Counted from the first letter of the stretch, positions 9,401 to 19,355 are shown. The stretch: 64,000 nucleotides of DNA from Bdellovibrionota bacterium (GCA_030584005.1 CP129486.1:1615556-1679555); one strand, 5' to 3'. Numbers and translations: made by a program. The notes: generated from the letters alone by a model not told the origin.

Positions 9401-10723
9401 GTGGGGCAACATCGTCAGATACTATTGAAGAACGTCCATTGTACGGATCAGCACACTATCGCCGGGTATGAGAGCCGTGGCGGATACTCTGTGATTCGCA
9501 AAGTCTTGAATATGGAGCCCGCCAAGGTAACTGAAGAGGTTATTAAGTCCGGCCTGCGCGGACGAGGAGGAGCGGGGTTTCCGACAGGAAAGAAATGGAC
9601 CTTTATTCCGAAAGGCACGGACAAGCCAGTGTACCTCGTCAATAATGCCGATGAGAGTGAGCCGGGGACGTTCAAGGATCGCGTGCTGCTTGAGCGTGAT
9701 CCGCATCTGTGCATCGAAGGCATGATGATCTGCGCCTTTGCGGTGGGTGCTCGATTTGCCTGCATCTATATACGGGGAGAGTACGCCTATCCTTATCAGC
9801 GGGTGCGCCAAGCGATCCGGGAATGTTACGCCAAGGACTATCTGGGCAAGAATATCTTCGGCAGCAACGTGAGCCTTGACCTGGTGATCCACCGCGGGGC
9901 TGGCGCCTATATCTGTGGTGAAGAGACGGCGCTTCTTGAATCGTTGGAGGGGAAAAAAGGACAGCCGCGTCTGAAGCCGCCGTTCTTTCCGGCAATTCGC
10001 GGCTTGTACGACAGTCCGACGGTAGTGAACAACACGGAGACGCTGGCGGCGCTCGTTTGGATTCTCGAGAACGGCGGAGAGGCCTACGCTCAGATCGGAA
10101 CCGCCAAGTCGACCGGAACGAAACTCTTCAGCGTCTCCGGACATGTCAACAAGCCGGGAGTGTACGAGGTCGAGATGGGCTATCCGATGATGCAGTTTCT
10201 TGAGGAGGAGTGTGGAGGTATCCGAGAAGGCAGGAAGCTCAAAGGAGTAATGCCCGGCGGTTCCTCTTTTGCGATTCTGACGGCAGAGGAAGTGGCCAAG
10301 GCGACCTTGGATTATGAATCGATTAGTGGACTCGATCGCACCGCCCACCTTGGCTCTGGCGGCTTCATGGTGGTCGACGATCACACCGACATTGTGGAAG
10401 TGGCGCTCAATTTCGCGCATTTCTATGCCCATGAATCGTGCGGACAATGCACGCCCTGCCGGGAAGGCGGACACTGGGTGCAGAAGATCATTCAGCGCAT
10501 TGCGCGCGGAGAGGGTCTGGCAGGAGACATAGAGCTCATCGACAGTATCTGTTCACAGGTTCAGGGCCACACGATTTGCGCGTTCGGCGAGGCGCTGTCA
10601 TGGCCGGCGCAAGCCTTTATTCGTAAATTCCCCGCGGATTTTAAGGCGCGAATTCGTGAAGCTATGGAGGGGAGGGTTCAGCATAGGGTGCCTTTGAACT
10701 ACGAGTTTCAGGCAGCGCATTAG
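9401..10723 (+). CDS. nuoF: NADH-quinone oxidoreductase subunit F
   Basis: NuoF (51-kDa subunit) holds FMN, the NADH site and cluster N3. The glycine-rich FMN/NADH region GLRGRGGAGFPTGKKW is at about residues 50-65, ICGEETALLESLEG follows, and the [4Fe-4S] motif ESCGQCTPCREG is near residue 346 with the distant fourth Cys in HTICAFG. The start is GTG at 9401 behind a GGGGGAAG ribosome site. Length 440 aa is typical. Confidence 0.97.
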   Translation: MGQHRQILLKNVHCTDQHTIAGYESRGGYSVIRKVLNMEPAKVTEEVIKSGLRGRGGAGFPTGKKWTFIPKGTDKPVYLVNNADESEPGTFKDRVLLERDPHLCIEGMMICAFAVGARFACIYIRGEYAYPYQRVRQAIRECYAKDYLGKNIFGSNVSLDLVIHRGAGAYICGEETALLESLEGKKGQPRLKPPFFPAIRGLYDSPTVVNNTETLAALVWILENGGEAYAQIGTAKSTGTKLFSVSGHVNKPGVYEVEMGYPMMQFLEEECGGIREGRKLKGVMPGGSSFAILTAEEVAKATLDYESISGLDRTAHLGSGGFMVVDDHTDIVEVALNFAHFYAHESCGQCTPCREGGHWVQKIIQRIARGEGLAGDIELIDSICSQVQGHTICAFGEALSWPAQAFIRKFPADFKARIREAMEGRVQHRVPLNYEFQAAH

Positions 10724-10743
10724 GCTAAAGGTCGGAGAACGGT

Positions 10744-12396
10744 ATGTCCGCACAAAATGGCAACTCCCAGGAACTGGTGACGCTCTCGATCGATGGGAAA
10801 GAGGTGCGCGTGCCCAAAGGCACTAACGTAATCGAGGCGGCTCGGAGTATCGGGGTTGAGATTCCCTACTACTGCTATCACCCCCATCTCTCGGTCGCGG
10901 GAAACTGCCGTATGTGTCAGGTCAAGGTCGAGGGACAGCCGAAGCTGCAGATCGGCTGTAATACACCGGTCGCCGAAGGCATGAAGGTGCTGACAAGCCA
11001 CACGAGCGCAGAAGTTTCCGATGCCCAGGCCGCAACCTTGGAGTTCATCCTGATCAACCATCCCCTGGACTGCACGGTGTGCGATCAGGCAGGTCACTGC
11101 AAATTGCAGGACTACCACTATGAGTACAATGCGCGGCCAAGCCGTTTCCTTGAGGAGAAGGTGCACAAGGTAAAAGCCGAGCCGCTGGGGCCGACCGTCA
11201 TGCTCGACGGCGAGCGCTGCGTACTGTGTACTCGCTGTGTGCGCTTTTGCGATGAGGTGACCAAGACCTCGGAACTCGGTGTGCTCAATCGTGGCGATCG
11301 CTCGGTGATCGCCATCAATGAAGGCAGAGAACTCAACAACCCCTTTTCGGGAACCGTCGTTGATCTGTGCCCAGTAGGGGCGCTCACTCATCGTCAATGG
11401 CGTTTCAATACACGCATCTGGTTTACGCAAGAAACCGAAAGTATCTGTCCGGGCTGCTCCACTGGCTGCAATGTCAAGGTAGCGGTCAGAGATGGCGAGG
11501 TGGTGCAGGTGAAGGCACGACTCAACTCAGATGTGAATAAGGAGTGGTTGTGTGATGAAGGACGCTACGGATTCGGGCGATTCATCCCGAAAGAGCGCGT
11601 GCTGACAGCTACTGTGGAGGGCCGCGAAGCGCCGCTCTCCGATGCATTACTACGGGCCAAGCAGATCCTGGGCGAGGGGCCGCTCACTATATTTGTTTCG
11701 CCGGCGCTGCGTGTCGAGGATTATGCGATTCTCAAAAAGTTTGTTGACGGGGTGAAGTCCGAGGCTGAGGTGGTGCTGGCCTACCGCGAGCGCAGTCTCT
11801 CCGCGTTGGAGCAGATCCTGATAGCTCCGGACTACGCGGCGAACCTGCGCGGGTTCGAGTTTGCACTGCCAGGGTCTCGTGACCATCAAGCGAGATACAC
11901 GGCAGCGCTGCAAAAGCTGGCCAGCGGCAGCGCGCAGAGCGTGCTGTTTCTCGGAGACCTTGCGCTTAGTTGGCAGGACCAATCACTCGATATTGCACAG
12001 GCGATAACCAAGAACCATCGAACAGTAGCGATGATATCCGACCACGCACATCCGGCGGCGCGTTCCACGGTAGTGTTGCCGACGACAACGCCGCTGGAGC
12101 AGGCGGGCCTCTTAATAAATCGAGCACAGCGTCTGCAGTATGCAGAGAAAGTGATGGCTCCGCCCTCAGCTGCACAGACCACGGGGAAATGGCTCACGCA
12201 GTTGGCCCAGCGCTTCGGCCTCAAACTGAGCGCTGCGGTTTCGGACAGAGATCTGTCGATTGAATACTTGGGCAGCGAGCCGCGGCTTCTGGGTCTTCGC
12301 ATCGCCGCGATAAAACCCAAGGGCATCGATCTAACTTCGTTTAAACCGGGAGAGGTTCCATCACACACACTCGTTGAGGCGACAAGTCTGGCCTAG
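10744..12396 (+). CDS. nuoG: NADH-quinone oxidoreductase subunit G, short form
   Basis: NuoG (75-kDa subunit) carries several Fe-S clusters of the peripheral arm. Residues 10-90 form a ferredoxin-like [2Fe-2S] domain (CYHPH...CRMC...CNTP), followed by the His-ligated cluster motif HPLDCTVCDQAGHC, two [4Fe-4S] motifs (CVLCTRCVRFC and later DLCPVGAL) and the extra CPGCSTGC cluster at the start of the molybdopterin-oxidoreductase-like part. At 550 aa it is much shorter than the 800-900 aa of many bacterial NuoG, because most of the molybdopterin-like domain is reduced. All electron-transfer motifs are present. Confidence 0.95.
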   Translation: MSAQNGNSQELVTLSIDGKEVRVPKGTNVIEAARSIGVEIPYYCYHPHLSVAGNCRMCQVKVEGQPKLQIGCNTPVAEGMKVLTSHTSAEVSDAQAATLEFILINHPLDCTVCDQAGHCKLQDYHYEYNARPSRFLEEKVHKVKAEPLGPTVMLDGERCVLCTRCVRFCDEVTKTSELGVLNRGDRSVIAINEGRELNNPFSGTVVDLCPVGALTHRQWRFNTRIWFTQETESICPGCSTGCNVKVAVRDGEVVQVKARLNSDVNKEWLCDEGRYGFGRFIPKERVLTATVEGREAPLSDALLRAKQILGEGPLTIFVSPALRVEDYAILKKFVDGVKSEAEVVLAYRERSLSALEQILIAPDYAANLRGFEFALPGSRDHQARYTAALQKLASGSAQSVLFLGDLALSWQDQSLDIAQAITKNHRTVAMISDHAHPAARSTVVLPTTTPLEQAGLLINRAQRLQYAEKVMAPPSAAQTTGKWLTQLAQRFGLKLSAAVSDRDLSIEYLGSEPRLLGLRIAAIKPKGIDLTSFKPGEVPSHTLVEATSLA

Positions 12397-12417
12397 GGGC
12401 GACTGTAGAAGGGCAAC

Positions 12418-13503
12418 ATGGAAATACTAGTCTACGCCGTCATGCTGTTTGTGCTGTTCAACGTGATTATGGGTATCGCATCCATAAACACATGGGTTGA
12501 GCGCAAAGGCTCGGCGCTCATCCAGGATCGTATCGGAGCAAATCGTGCCGGGCGCTATTTGGATAGCGATTTGCTGGTACTGAAGCCTGTTCTGCCGGTG
12601 ATTCGGTTCCTTGGGATCCTTGGAGTCATTAACACACTGCTATGTGATGCGGTAAAGGCGCTCTTCAAGGAGGACTTTGTGCCGCAAGGAGTATCGAAGT
12701 TCCTGCATGCGCTGGGACCATTCATGGCAGTGTTCCCGGTGTTCCTCGCCTTCGCCATTATTCCGCTCGCCCCAGAGTTCGTGTTGTTCGGTGAGGTCAT
12801 CAGGCCGCAGCTTGCTCCGCTCAATGCCGGTGTCCTTTTCTTTCTGGCGATGGGCTCTATGGCCGTGTATGGCGTGGCCATCGCAGGCTGGGCCGGCAAC
12901 AACAAATATTCTTTGCTTGGAGGACTGCGCGCCGCCGCGCAGATGATTTCCTACGAGCTTGCCATGGGGTTGGCCTTTGTGGCGGTGATTGTGTGTTACG
13001 GGACACTCGATTTGTATGAAATGGTCAATCGCCAGGAGGGAGTGTGGGGCGTGGTGTATCAGCCGATCACATTCATCATCCTCTTTATTGTTGGGATGGC
13101 CGAGACCAAGCGCGGTCCGTTCGACCTACCCGAAGCGGAGTCAGAGCTGACCGCGGGCTATTTTACCGAGTACTCCGGGATGAAGTTTCTGCTCTTCTGG
13201 CTGGGAGAGTTTGCCGAGATTGGGCTTTTCTCCTTCCTGCTCGTCCTTTTGTTTTTTGGAGGGTGGCATTTGCCGTTCGTTGACCTTCCGGAGCACGCCT
13301 GGTGGGCAGCGTTGATCGGTCATGCGATCTTGATGGGTAAGGTGCTCTTCTTCTGTGTGCTGCAGATTGTACTGCGCTGGACACTGCCGCGTTTTCGATT
13401 CGATCAGCTGATGAAACTCGGCTGGAAATACTTGCTGCCTCTATCAATGATTAACTTGCTGGTGTACGGGGCTTTAAAGGCGGGAGGTTGGTTGACGGTA
13501 TGA
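12418..13503 (+). CDS. nuoH: NADH-quinone oxidoreductase subunit H
   Basis: NuoH (ND1) is the membrane subunit that forms the quinone entry chamber. The 361-aa protein has about eight hydrophobic segments, the WVERKGSALIQDRIGANRAG motif near the N-terminus and the GPFDLPEAESELTAGY motif on a matrix-side loop. Its TGA overlaps the nuoJ ATG as ATGA. In most bacteria nuoI would be the next gene, but nuoJ follows directly. Confidence 0.97.
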   Translation: MEILVYAVMLFVLFNVIMGIASINTWVERKGSALIQDRIGANRAGRYLDSDLLVLKPVLPVIRFLGILGVINTLLCDAVKALFKEDFVPQGVSKFLHALGPFMAVFPVFLAFAIIPLAPEFVLFGEVIRPQLAPLNAGVLFFLAMGSMAVYGVAIAGWAGNNKYSLLGGLRAAAQMISYELAMGLAFVAVIVCYGTLDLYEMVNRQEGVWGVVYQPITFIILFIVGMAETKRGPFDLPEAESELTAGYFTEYSGMKFLLFWLGEFAEIGLFSFLLVLLFFGGWHLPFVDLPEHAWWAALIGHAILMGKVLFFCVLQIVLRWTLPRFRFDQLMKLGWKYLLPLSMINLLVYGALKAGGWLTV

Positions 13504-14003
13504 TGATACTCTTTGCCCTTCTAGGGGCCCTTGTCATTGCCTCGGCGATTGGAGTCGTCGCGCTGCGTCACCCCATTCATAGCGCCCTGTGCTTGGTGCT
13601 CAACTTGGTCGGTGTCGCCGCTCTTTACGCCATGCTGGATGCGCACTTTCTGAGCGCGGTGCAGATCATAGTGTATGCCGGCGCCATCATGGTGTTGGTG
13701 CTTTTCGTGATCATGCTTCTCAATATTAAAGTCGAGCAACCTCACCGACGCGGTATCATCTTGACGCTGCTGGCAACCCTTGCCGGCGTGTGCTTCCTTG
13801 GCATCCTGGCACCGCTCTTTTATCGAGGGTTGCGCGGATTCACCGATCACTCCTCTAAAATTGAGGGTACGGTGGAGGCCTTCGGCGAGCTGCTCTTCAC
13901 CCGTTATCTCTTCCCGTTCGAGGCGGCTTCCGTACTGATCATGGTTGCGATCGTGGGGGCGGTGATGATCGGCAAGCGCCATCAACAGGGGGGCTCGAAA
14001 TGA
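13500..14003 (+). CDS. nuoJ: NADH-quinone oxidoreductase subunit J
   Basis: NuoJ (ND6) is a five-helix membrane subunit. The 167-aa product shows five hydrophobic segments, the [20 protein letters not shown] segment and [18 protein letters not shown], the pi-bulge helix typical of ND6. The open frame begins at a TTG at 13488 inside nuoH; the ATG at 13500, coupled to the nuoH stop by an ATGA overlap, is the natural start. It overlaps nuoK the same way. Confidence 0.95.
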   Translation: MMILFALLGALVIASAIGVVALRHPIHSALCLVLNLVGVAALYAMLDAHFLSAVQIIVYAGAIMVLVLFVIMLLNIKVEQPHRRGIILTLLATLAGVCFLGILAPLFYRGLRGFTDHSSKIEGTVEAFGELLFTRYLFPFEAASVLIMVAIVGAVMIGKRHQQGGSK

Positions 14004-14302
14004 TACCGGTAAGTTTTTATCTGACCCTGGCAGCTCTGATGTTTACGATCGGGGTGTGTGGGGTAGCAATTAGAAGAAACGTGATCGTGGTGTTTATGTG
14101 CATCGAATTGATGCTGAATGCCGTGAACCTTTCGATGGTGGCATTCTCTCGCACGGTGGGAAATCTGGACGGGCAGATCGGTGTCTTTTTTGTAATGGTG
14201 GTGGCAGCCGCAGAGGCAGCAATCGGTCTGGGTATTATTATCGCGCTCTTTCGGTCCACCCGGTCGCTTGAGAGCAGCGAGGCATCGGAACTTCGAAGGT
14301 AG
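14000..14302 (+). CDS. nuoK: NADH-quinone oxidoreductase subunit K
   Basis: NuoK (ND4L) is the small three-helix proton-channel subunit. The 100-aa product has the conserved membrane glutamates in [12 protein letters not shown] and [14 protein letters not shown]. Its ATG overlaps the nuoJ stop by four bases. nuoL follows after nine bases. Confidence 0.97.
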   Translation: MIPVSFYLTLAALMFTIGVCGVAIRRNVIVVFMCIELMLNAVNLSMVAFSRTVGNLDGQIGVFFVMVVAAAEAAIGLGIIIALFRSTRSLESSEASELRR

Positions 14303-14311
14303 GGATCTGGC

Positions 14312-16189
14312 ATGGAACGAACGAATGCAGCACTCGCACTGATTCCGCTCTTCCCTCTGGTGGGATCTGTGGCGGCATTTCTTGTTGGCAGGGTACACAA
14401 GCGAGCCGCCGGCATAATTGCCAGCCTTGCCTCGATCCTCGCTTTTGTCTGGACCGCCAAACTTTTCGCAGCAATGAGCGCCGAAACCGTACTCGAAGAT
14501 GTAGTCTTCAGCTGGTTTGGCGTGGCTTCATTACAGGTGGACTTCACCCTGCGTATGGATGCGCTGGGCGCAGTGATGTGTTTGGTGGTCACCGGAATAG
14601 GGAGTTTGATCCACATCTACTCAACCGCCTATATGGCCGAGGACGACTCGGTGCATCGCTTCTTCTCATACCTGAACCTATTCATGTTCTCGATGCTGCT
14701 CCTAGTGTTGGGGGGCAATCTGCTGGTGCTATTCGTGGGCTGGGAAGGGGTAGGGCTGTGCTCCTATCTCCTCATTGGATTCTGGTTCCGCACTATTGAT
14801 TACGCAGCGGCGGGGCGCAAAGCGTTCGTGGTGAATCGCATCGGCGACGCCGGGTTCCTTTTGGGCATATTCCTGTTGTGGATGAACTTCGGCACAGTTG
14901 ACTTTTTGGAGCTTGAGGCAGCTATTGCCGGAAACATGACACTCGTCGGGCTGTGCACCGTGGTAGCGCTGTGCCTCTTTATCGGAGCCACCGGTAAATC
15001 GGCGCAGATTCCGCTGTTCGTATGGTTGCCCGATGCTATGGCCGGGCCGACACCTGTTTCAGCGCTGATCCACGCTGCAACCATGGTGACGGCCGGCATA
15101 TATATGATGGCGCGCATGGATTTTGTCTTTGCGCTCGCCCCCTTCACCTTGGCCATTGTGACTATAGTGGCGCTGCTTACCGCCTTCGTAGCCGCAACAA
15201 CCGCGCTTTTGCAGAACGACATCAAGAAGGTGCTCGCCTATTCGACGGTGAGTCAGCTGGGGTTTATGTTTCTGGCAGCCTCCGCTGGTGCTTATTGGGT
15301 GGCAATATTCCATGTGGTCACGCATGCTTTTTTCAAGGCGTGCTTGTTCCTCGGTGCTGGTTCGGTGATCCACGGCTGCCACCATGAGCAAGACATGAGG
15401 CACATGGGCGGCTTGAGCCGCTACATGCCGATTACCTTTGCAACGTATCTGGTAGCCACCCTGGCTATCGCCGGCATCTTTCCCTTTGCCGGATATCAAT
15501 CCAAGCACGCAATATTGGGGGCGCTTGAGCACAATGTGAACCCCTACATTGCCCCCTATAACAGCTGGATTGTTGCGCTGGTAACATTCACTGCGTTCCT
15601 TACGGCGTTTTACATGACCCGTTCGCTTGCCATGACGTTCTTTGGCAAGTATCGAGGGCATGCGCATCCGCACGAATCGCCCGCTGCCATGAGCGGCGTG
15701 CTGGTGGCACTGGCTGTGCTCTCGCTGTTTGGCGGCTGGTTCCTCGAGACCAGGCTGCCGAACTTCCTTGAGCACGTTTTGGCTGTTGCACCGGGGCATG
15801 CTTCTGAAACGATCGTCGAGAGCCTCCTGCACTCCTGGGTTGGTATCGCCGGTGTCGTGCTCGGTTTGCTTTTCTATACCTCCTTAGCGGGAGTTCCAGG
15901 ACTGGTCTTCTCGCTCTTCAAGCCGATCGGGGTGCTATTCCAGCGCAAGTGGTTTGTCGATGAACTGTATCAGGCCATCCTCGTTCGGCCACTGGAAGGA
16001 GTATCACGGGGGCTCTGGAAAGCGGTTGATCAAGGCTTCATTGACGGCGCGGTGAACGGCTCGGGGGCGGTCATCGACACGAGCGGGCAGGTGTTGCGGC
16101 TTACCCAGTCCGGCCAGGTGAGGCATTACGCCTTATGGATGTTTGTAGCAACGATTGCAATCGTCGTGTTTTTCCTGGTGCGCTCGTAG
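14312..16189 (+). CDS. nuoL: NADH-quinone oxidoreductase subunit L
   Basis: NuoL (ND5) is the distal antiporter-like proton-pumping subunit with the long lateral helix. The 625-aa protein contains GWEGVGLCSYLLIGFW, the IPLFVWLPDAMAGPTPVSAL motif with the conserved channel residues, and the HAFFKACLFLGAGSVIH segment. The last 100 residues hold the amphipathic lateral helix and final membrane anchor. Length is normal. Confidence 0.97.
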   Translation: MERTNAALALIPLFPLVGSVAAFLVGRVHKRAAGIIASLASILAFVWTAKLFAAMSAETVLEDVVFSWFGVASLQVDFTLRMDALGAVMCLVVTGIGSLIHIYSTAYMAEDDSVHRFFSYLNLFMFSMLLLVLGGNLLVLFVGWEGVGLCSYLLIGFWFRTIDYAAAGRKAFVVNRIGDAGFLLGIFLLWMNFGTVDFLELEAAIAGNMTLVGLCTVVALCLFIGATGKSAQIPLFVWLPDAMAGPTPVSALIHAATMVTAGIYMMARMDFVFALAPFTLAIVTIVALLTAFVAATTALLQNDIKKVLAYSTVSQLGFMFLAASAGAYWVAIFHVVTHAFFKACLFLGAGSVIHGCHHEQDMRHMGGLSRYMPITFATYLVATLAIAGIFPFAGYQSKHAILGALEHNVNPYIAPYNSWIVALVTFTAFLTAFYMTRSLAMTFFGKYRGHAHPHESPAAMSGVLVALAVLSLFGGWFLETRLPNFLEHVLAVAPGHASETIVESLLHSWVGIAGVVLGLLFYTSLAGVPGLVFSLFKPIGVLFQRKWFVDELYQAILVRPLEGVSRGLWKAVDQGFIDGAVNGSGAVIDTSGQVLRLTQSGQVRHYALWMFVATIAIVVFFLVRS

Positions 16190-16214
16190 GGCGGGATTTT
16201 AAAGAAGGTACGTT

Positions 16215-17849
16215 ATGCACAGTTCGTGGAACCTGCTTTCCTGGTTAATCTTCACCCCGCTCATCGGCGCGGTCTTGTTGTACCTTATACCTCTTTTCCA
16301 TCCCAGCGTTGATCGGCATGGCAGCAAGGCACGCTGGTTCTCCCTTGCCGTTGCCGTGCTCACATTTGCCATTAGCGTGTGTGCTTTGGCTTCATTTGAA
16401 GTAAACGGCTCGATGCAACTTGTTGAACGTGCCGCATGGATTCCAAGCTTCGGCATATCCTACGCGGTGGGGGTAGATGGTATCAGCCTGGCACTCATCC
16501 TCCTGACAACTGTTCTAATGCCGGTGGTGCTGCTCGCTTCCTATTCAGTGCACAGCAAAGTGCGGGCCTACCTCTTCCATATGCTGCTCCTTGAGACAGC
16601 GATGCTCGGTACGCTCGCCGCGCTTGATGTGTTTTTGTTCTATGTGTTTTGGGAGCTCATGCTGGCACCCATGTACTTCATCATCGGTATTTGGGGCGGT
16701 ACGCGGCGTATATATGCGACCCTGAAATTCGTCCTCTATACCGTATTCGGCAGTGTCCTCATGCTCGCTGCCATCCTGTACGTAGTATGGGCCTATGCCC
16801 AGCAGACGGGGGAGATGAGCTTTCTTTTGAGCGATCTGCTCGCAAGAACAGAGCTTAGCTTCAAGGAAGAGGTATGGCTGTTTGCAGCGTTTGCCCTGGC
16901 CTTTGGAATTAAGGTCCCGATATTTCCTTTTCACACCTGGCTGCCGGATGCGCACGTGGAAGCGCCTACCGGTGGCTCGGTCATCCTTGCTGGTGTGCTG
17001 CTCAAGATGGGTATTTACGGGTTTATTCGCTTCGGCTTCCCCCTTTTCCCGAGGGGCGCGGAGCTGTTCATTCCTGTTCTGTGCGGGCTCGCCGTGATCG
17101 GCATCGTATACGGCGCCTTGGTGGCCTGGGTCCAAACCGATATCAAGAAGTTGGTGGCCTATTCTTCGGTCTCCCACCTCGGATACTGCGTGCTGGGGCT
17201 CGTCGCTCTTAATACCGTTGCCACCACCGGGTCGGTGTACCAGCTGCTCAATCACGGCATATCCACGGGTGCGCTCTTCTTGCTTGTCGGCGTGTTGTAT
17301 GACCGCAGGCATACAAGAGATGTAGCAGAGTACGGCGGACTGGCAGCGAAAGTGCCGGTCTTCGCCTTCCTGTTTCTGGTGTTTACCTTGAGTTCCATAG
17401 CGCTGCCGCTCACTAATGGATTCATCGGTGAATTTCTGATCCTCACCGGGAGTTATGTGACCTTTCCTTTTTACACTACAGTAGCGCTGCTTGGGGTGAT
17501 TCTCGGAGCGGTGTACATGTTGACGCTGTACATGAAGACCATGTTCGGTCAGCTCGATCAGGCCAAGAACGGCTCCCTGACTGATGTGAGCGCCCGTGAG
17601 GTGGCCACCTTTTTGCCCCTCTTGATTCTAGTTTTTTGGATGGGGCTTTATCCGCAGCCGATTTTGCGACGACTCGAACCGGCAGTGGATACCTTCCTTA
17701 GCGACGTGAAAGCGCGATCTCAGATGTTGGAAGAGCGCGAGATGGGCTTCATGGCACAGATGAGGCCGCAATTGATTCGCGCACAGGAGGGCGCGGTGCC
17801 TGGCCACGGAATAGTGCAAAGGACTTCCCTCAAGGAGAGTAACTTATGA
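16215..17849 (+). CDS. nuoM: NADH-quinone oxidoreductase subunit M
   Basis: NuoM (ND4) is an antiporter-like pumping subunit. It has the conserved FWELMLAPMYFIIGIWGG (with the key Glu), FPFHTWLPDAHVEAPTGGSV and LVAYSSVSHLG motifs over about fourteen hydrophobic segments. The C-terminus has a polar extension of about 55 residues after the last helix, longer than usual. Its stop overlaps the nuoN start as ATGA. Confidence 0.97.
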   Translation: MHSSWNLLSWLIFTPLIGAVLLYLIPLFHPSVDRHGSKARWFSLAVAVLTFAISVCALASFEVNGSMQLVERAAWIPSFGISYAVGVDGISLALILLTTVLMPVVLLASYSVHSKVRAYLFHMLLLETAMLGTLAALDVFLFYVFWELMLAPMYFIIGIWGGTRRIYATLKFVLYTVFGSVLMLAAILYVVWAYAQQTGEMSFLLSDLLARTELSFKEEVWLFAAFALAFGIKVPIFPFHTWLPDAHVEAPTGGSVILAGVLLKMGIYGFIRFGFPLFPRGAELFIPVLCGLAVIGIVYGALVAWVQTDIKKLVAYSSVSHLGYCVLGLVALNTVATTGSVYQLLNHGISTGALFLLVGVLYDRRHTRDVAEYGGLAAKVPVFAFLFLVFTLSSIALPLTNGFIGEFLILTGSYVTFPFYTTVALLGVILGAVYMLTLYMKTMFGQLDQAKNGSLTDVSAREVATFLPLLILVFWMGLYPQPILRRLEPAVDTFLSDVKARSQMLEEREMGFMAQMRPQLIRAQEGAVPGHGIVQRTSLKESNL

Positions 17850-19315
17850 GCCCTCAAATGTTGAGCGATATTGCGCTCACCTCGCCGATGTGGATTGTCA
17901 CGCTTGGCGCCTTATTGCTCCTTCTGGGCGATGCCTTCACCGCTTCGGGGTGGTCGCGCTCTTTTGTCAGCGCAGTCATCTTGCTTTTGGGGATAGTGGC
18001 TACCCTGCTGACTCAGTCTGGTTATTGGGAGGGCAGCACTGCATTCTCAGGAACGATTTTTGTTGATCGGGTCAGCTGGTTTTTCTTCCTACTCATTCAG
18101 GGAGGTGCGCTGCTCTCCGTGTTGGTCGGGATGTCCCGACTTAGCGATGAGAGAGTGGAGGCAGTAGGGGAGTACTATGTGCTGTTGCTTCTGGCCACAG
18201 TGGGCGCCTGCATGTTCGTAGCCTCGGCAGAGCTGATCACGATGTTCATTGGGCTCGAAACAATGTCACTGGCCCTCTATTGCATGTGCGGTGCGGCCAG
18301 CTCGCTCCGTCGCTCGACTGAGTCTGCCCTCAAGTACTTTCTCCTCGGTTCTTTTAGCTCTGCGTTCCTGCTTTTCGGCATCTCGATCCTCTATGGGCTT
18401 AGTGCCTCTACCTTTATCCCTGAGATAGCGGAGGTGCTCAATCGGAGTACCCCGGTGGCGCTTGCCTACATCGGGTTCGGGCTATTGCTGGTGGGGCTTG
18501 CATTCAAGATCGCCGCGGTTCCGTTTCATTTTTGGGCGCCTGATGTCTACGAGGGTGCCCCGACTCCGGTTACCGTCTATATGGCCTGTGTGGTCAAAGC
18601 GGCGGCAGTGGGCGTGTGCTTGCGTGTTCTTTGGACCATGTTTGGAGGCATGTTGGATGGATGGTCAACTGCCATCTGGTACATCGCTTTCCTCAGCATG
18701 ACACTTGGGAATCTATTGGCGCTTTGTCAGCGTGGACTAAAGCGTATGCTGGCATACTCAAGTATTGCCCATGCCGGCTATATAACCGTAGCGTTCTTGG
18801 CGCCTGGAGCTGCCTACGGCGGCGGACCGGCCATCCTGTATTACCTTGTAGCCTACTCGCTGATGACAATAGGATCGTTCGGCGTAGTGCTTGCAGTGAC
18901 CTCCAAACGGGCCGGAGATCCGCGGGCCGACGATATATCGACCTTTCACGGGCTGGGGTATTCGAACCCCTTTTTGGGAATCCTAATGGCGCTATTCCTG
19001 CTGTCTCTGGCAGGGATTCCCCCCGGCATGGCCGGTCTACTGGGCAAGATTTATGTGTTCAACGCGGCAATGCAATCAGATTACCTCGGCCTGGTGGTGA
19101 TTGGTGTCCTGAACTCCGCGGTGTCGGTGTACTACTATCTGAGGGTTATTGTGGCCATGTATTTCATTGAGCCCAAAGAGGCGCCCGTGCAGGTGGGACC
19201 GCTTGGATTCTCGATGGCCAGTATTTTGGTGTTGTGCGCTCTAGGTATACTTGCTATCGGCGTGTTTCCTGCCGCGTTGTATGATGGGCTCACACAGGTC
19301 GCACATGCGTTCTAG
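17846..19315 (+). CDS. nuoN: NADH-quinone oxidoreductase subunit N
   Basis: NuoN (ND2) is the third antiporter-like subunit. It shows FIGLETMSLALYCMCG, FKIAAVPFHFWAPDVYEGAPTPVT and RMLAYSSIAHAGY, all family motifs, across about fourteen hydrophobic segments in 489 aa. It is the last gene of the operon; a long imperfect hairpin begins in its final codons, and a second hairpin follows. Confidence 0.97.
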   Translation: MSPQMLSDIALTSPMWIVTLGALLLLLGDAFTASGWSRSFVSAVILLLGIVATLLTQSGYWEGSTAFSGTIFVDRVSWFFFLLIQGGALLSVLVGMSRLSDERVEAVGEYYVLLLLATVGACMFVASAELITMFIGLETMSLALYCMCGAASSLRRSTESALKYFLLGSFSSAFLLFGISILYGLSASTFIPEIAEVLNRSTPVALAYIGFGLLLVGLAFKIAAVPFHFWAPDVYEGAPTPVTVYMACVVKAAAVGVCLRVLWTMFGGMLDGWSTAIWYIAFLSMTLGNLLALCQRGLKRMLAYSSIAHAGYITVAFLAPGAAYGGGPAILYYLVAYSLMTIGSFGVVLAVTSKRAGDPRADDISTFHGLGYSNPFLGILMALFLLSLAGIPPGMAGLLGKIYVFNAAMQSDYLGLVVIGVLNSAVSVYYYLRVIVAMYFIEPKEAPVQVGPLGFSMASILVLCALGILAIGVFPAALYDGLTQVAHAF

Positions 19316-19350
19316 GGATACGCTGAATAAGTTCAGCGTACTCCTAGAAC
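19309..19350 (+). terminator. Long hairpin at the end of the nuo operon
   Basis: The two arms (19309-19327 and 19332-19350) pair over 19 positions with a single 2-by-2 mismatch and a TAAG loop. The inner part is the perfect palindrome TACGCTGAA/TTCAGCGTA. The stem includes the nuoN stop codon. No T-run follows, so it may act as an RNA 3'-end stabiliser or in factor-dependent termination. Confidence 0.5.
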
Positions 19351-19355
19351 GATTC

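Noticed and set aside
9422..10474. 350-aa minus-strand open frame inside nuoF
   Set aside because: It is a shadow of the fully conserved nuoF frame and has no recognisable protein sense.
15059..15832. 257-aa minus-strand open frame inside nuoL
   Set aside because: Rich in His, Arg and Gln as expected from antisense of a membrane protein gene; not a real product.
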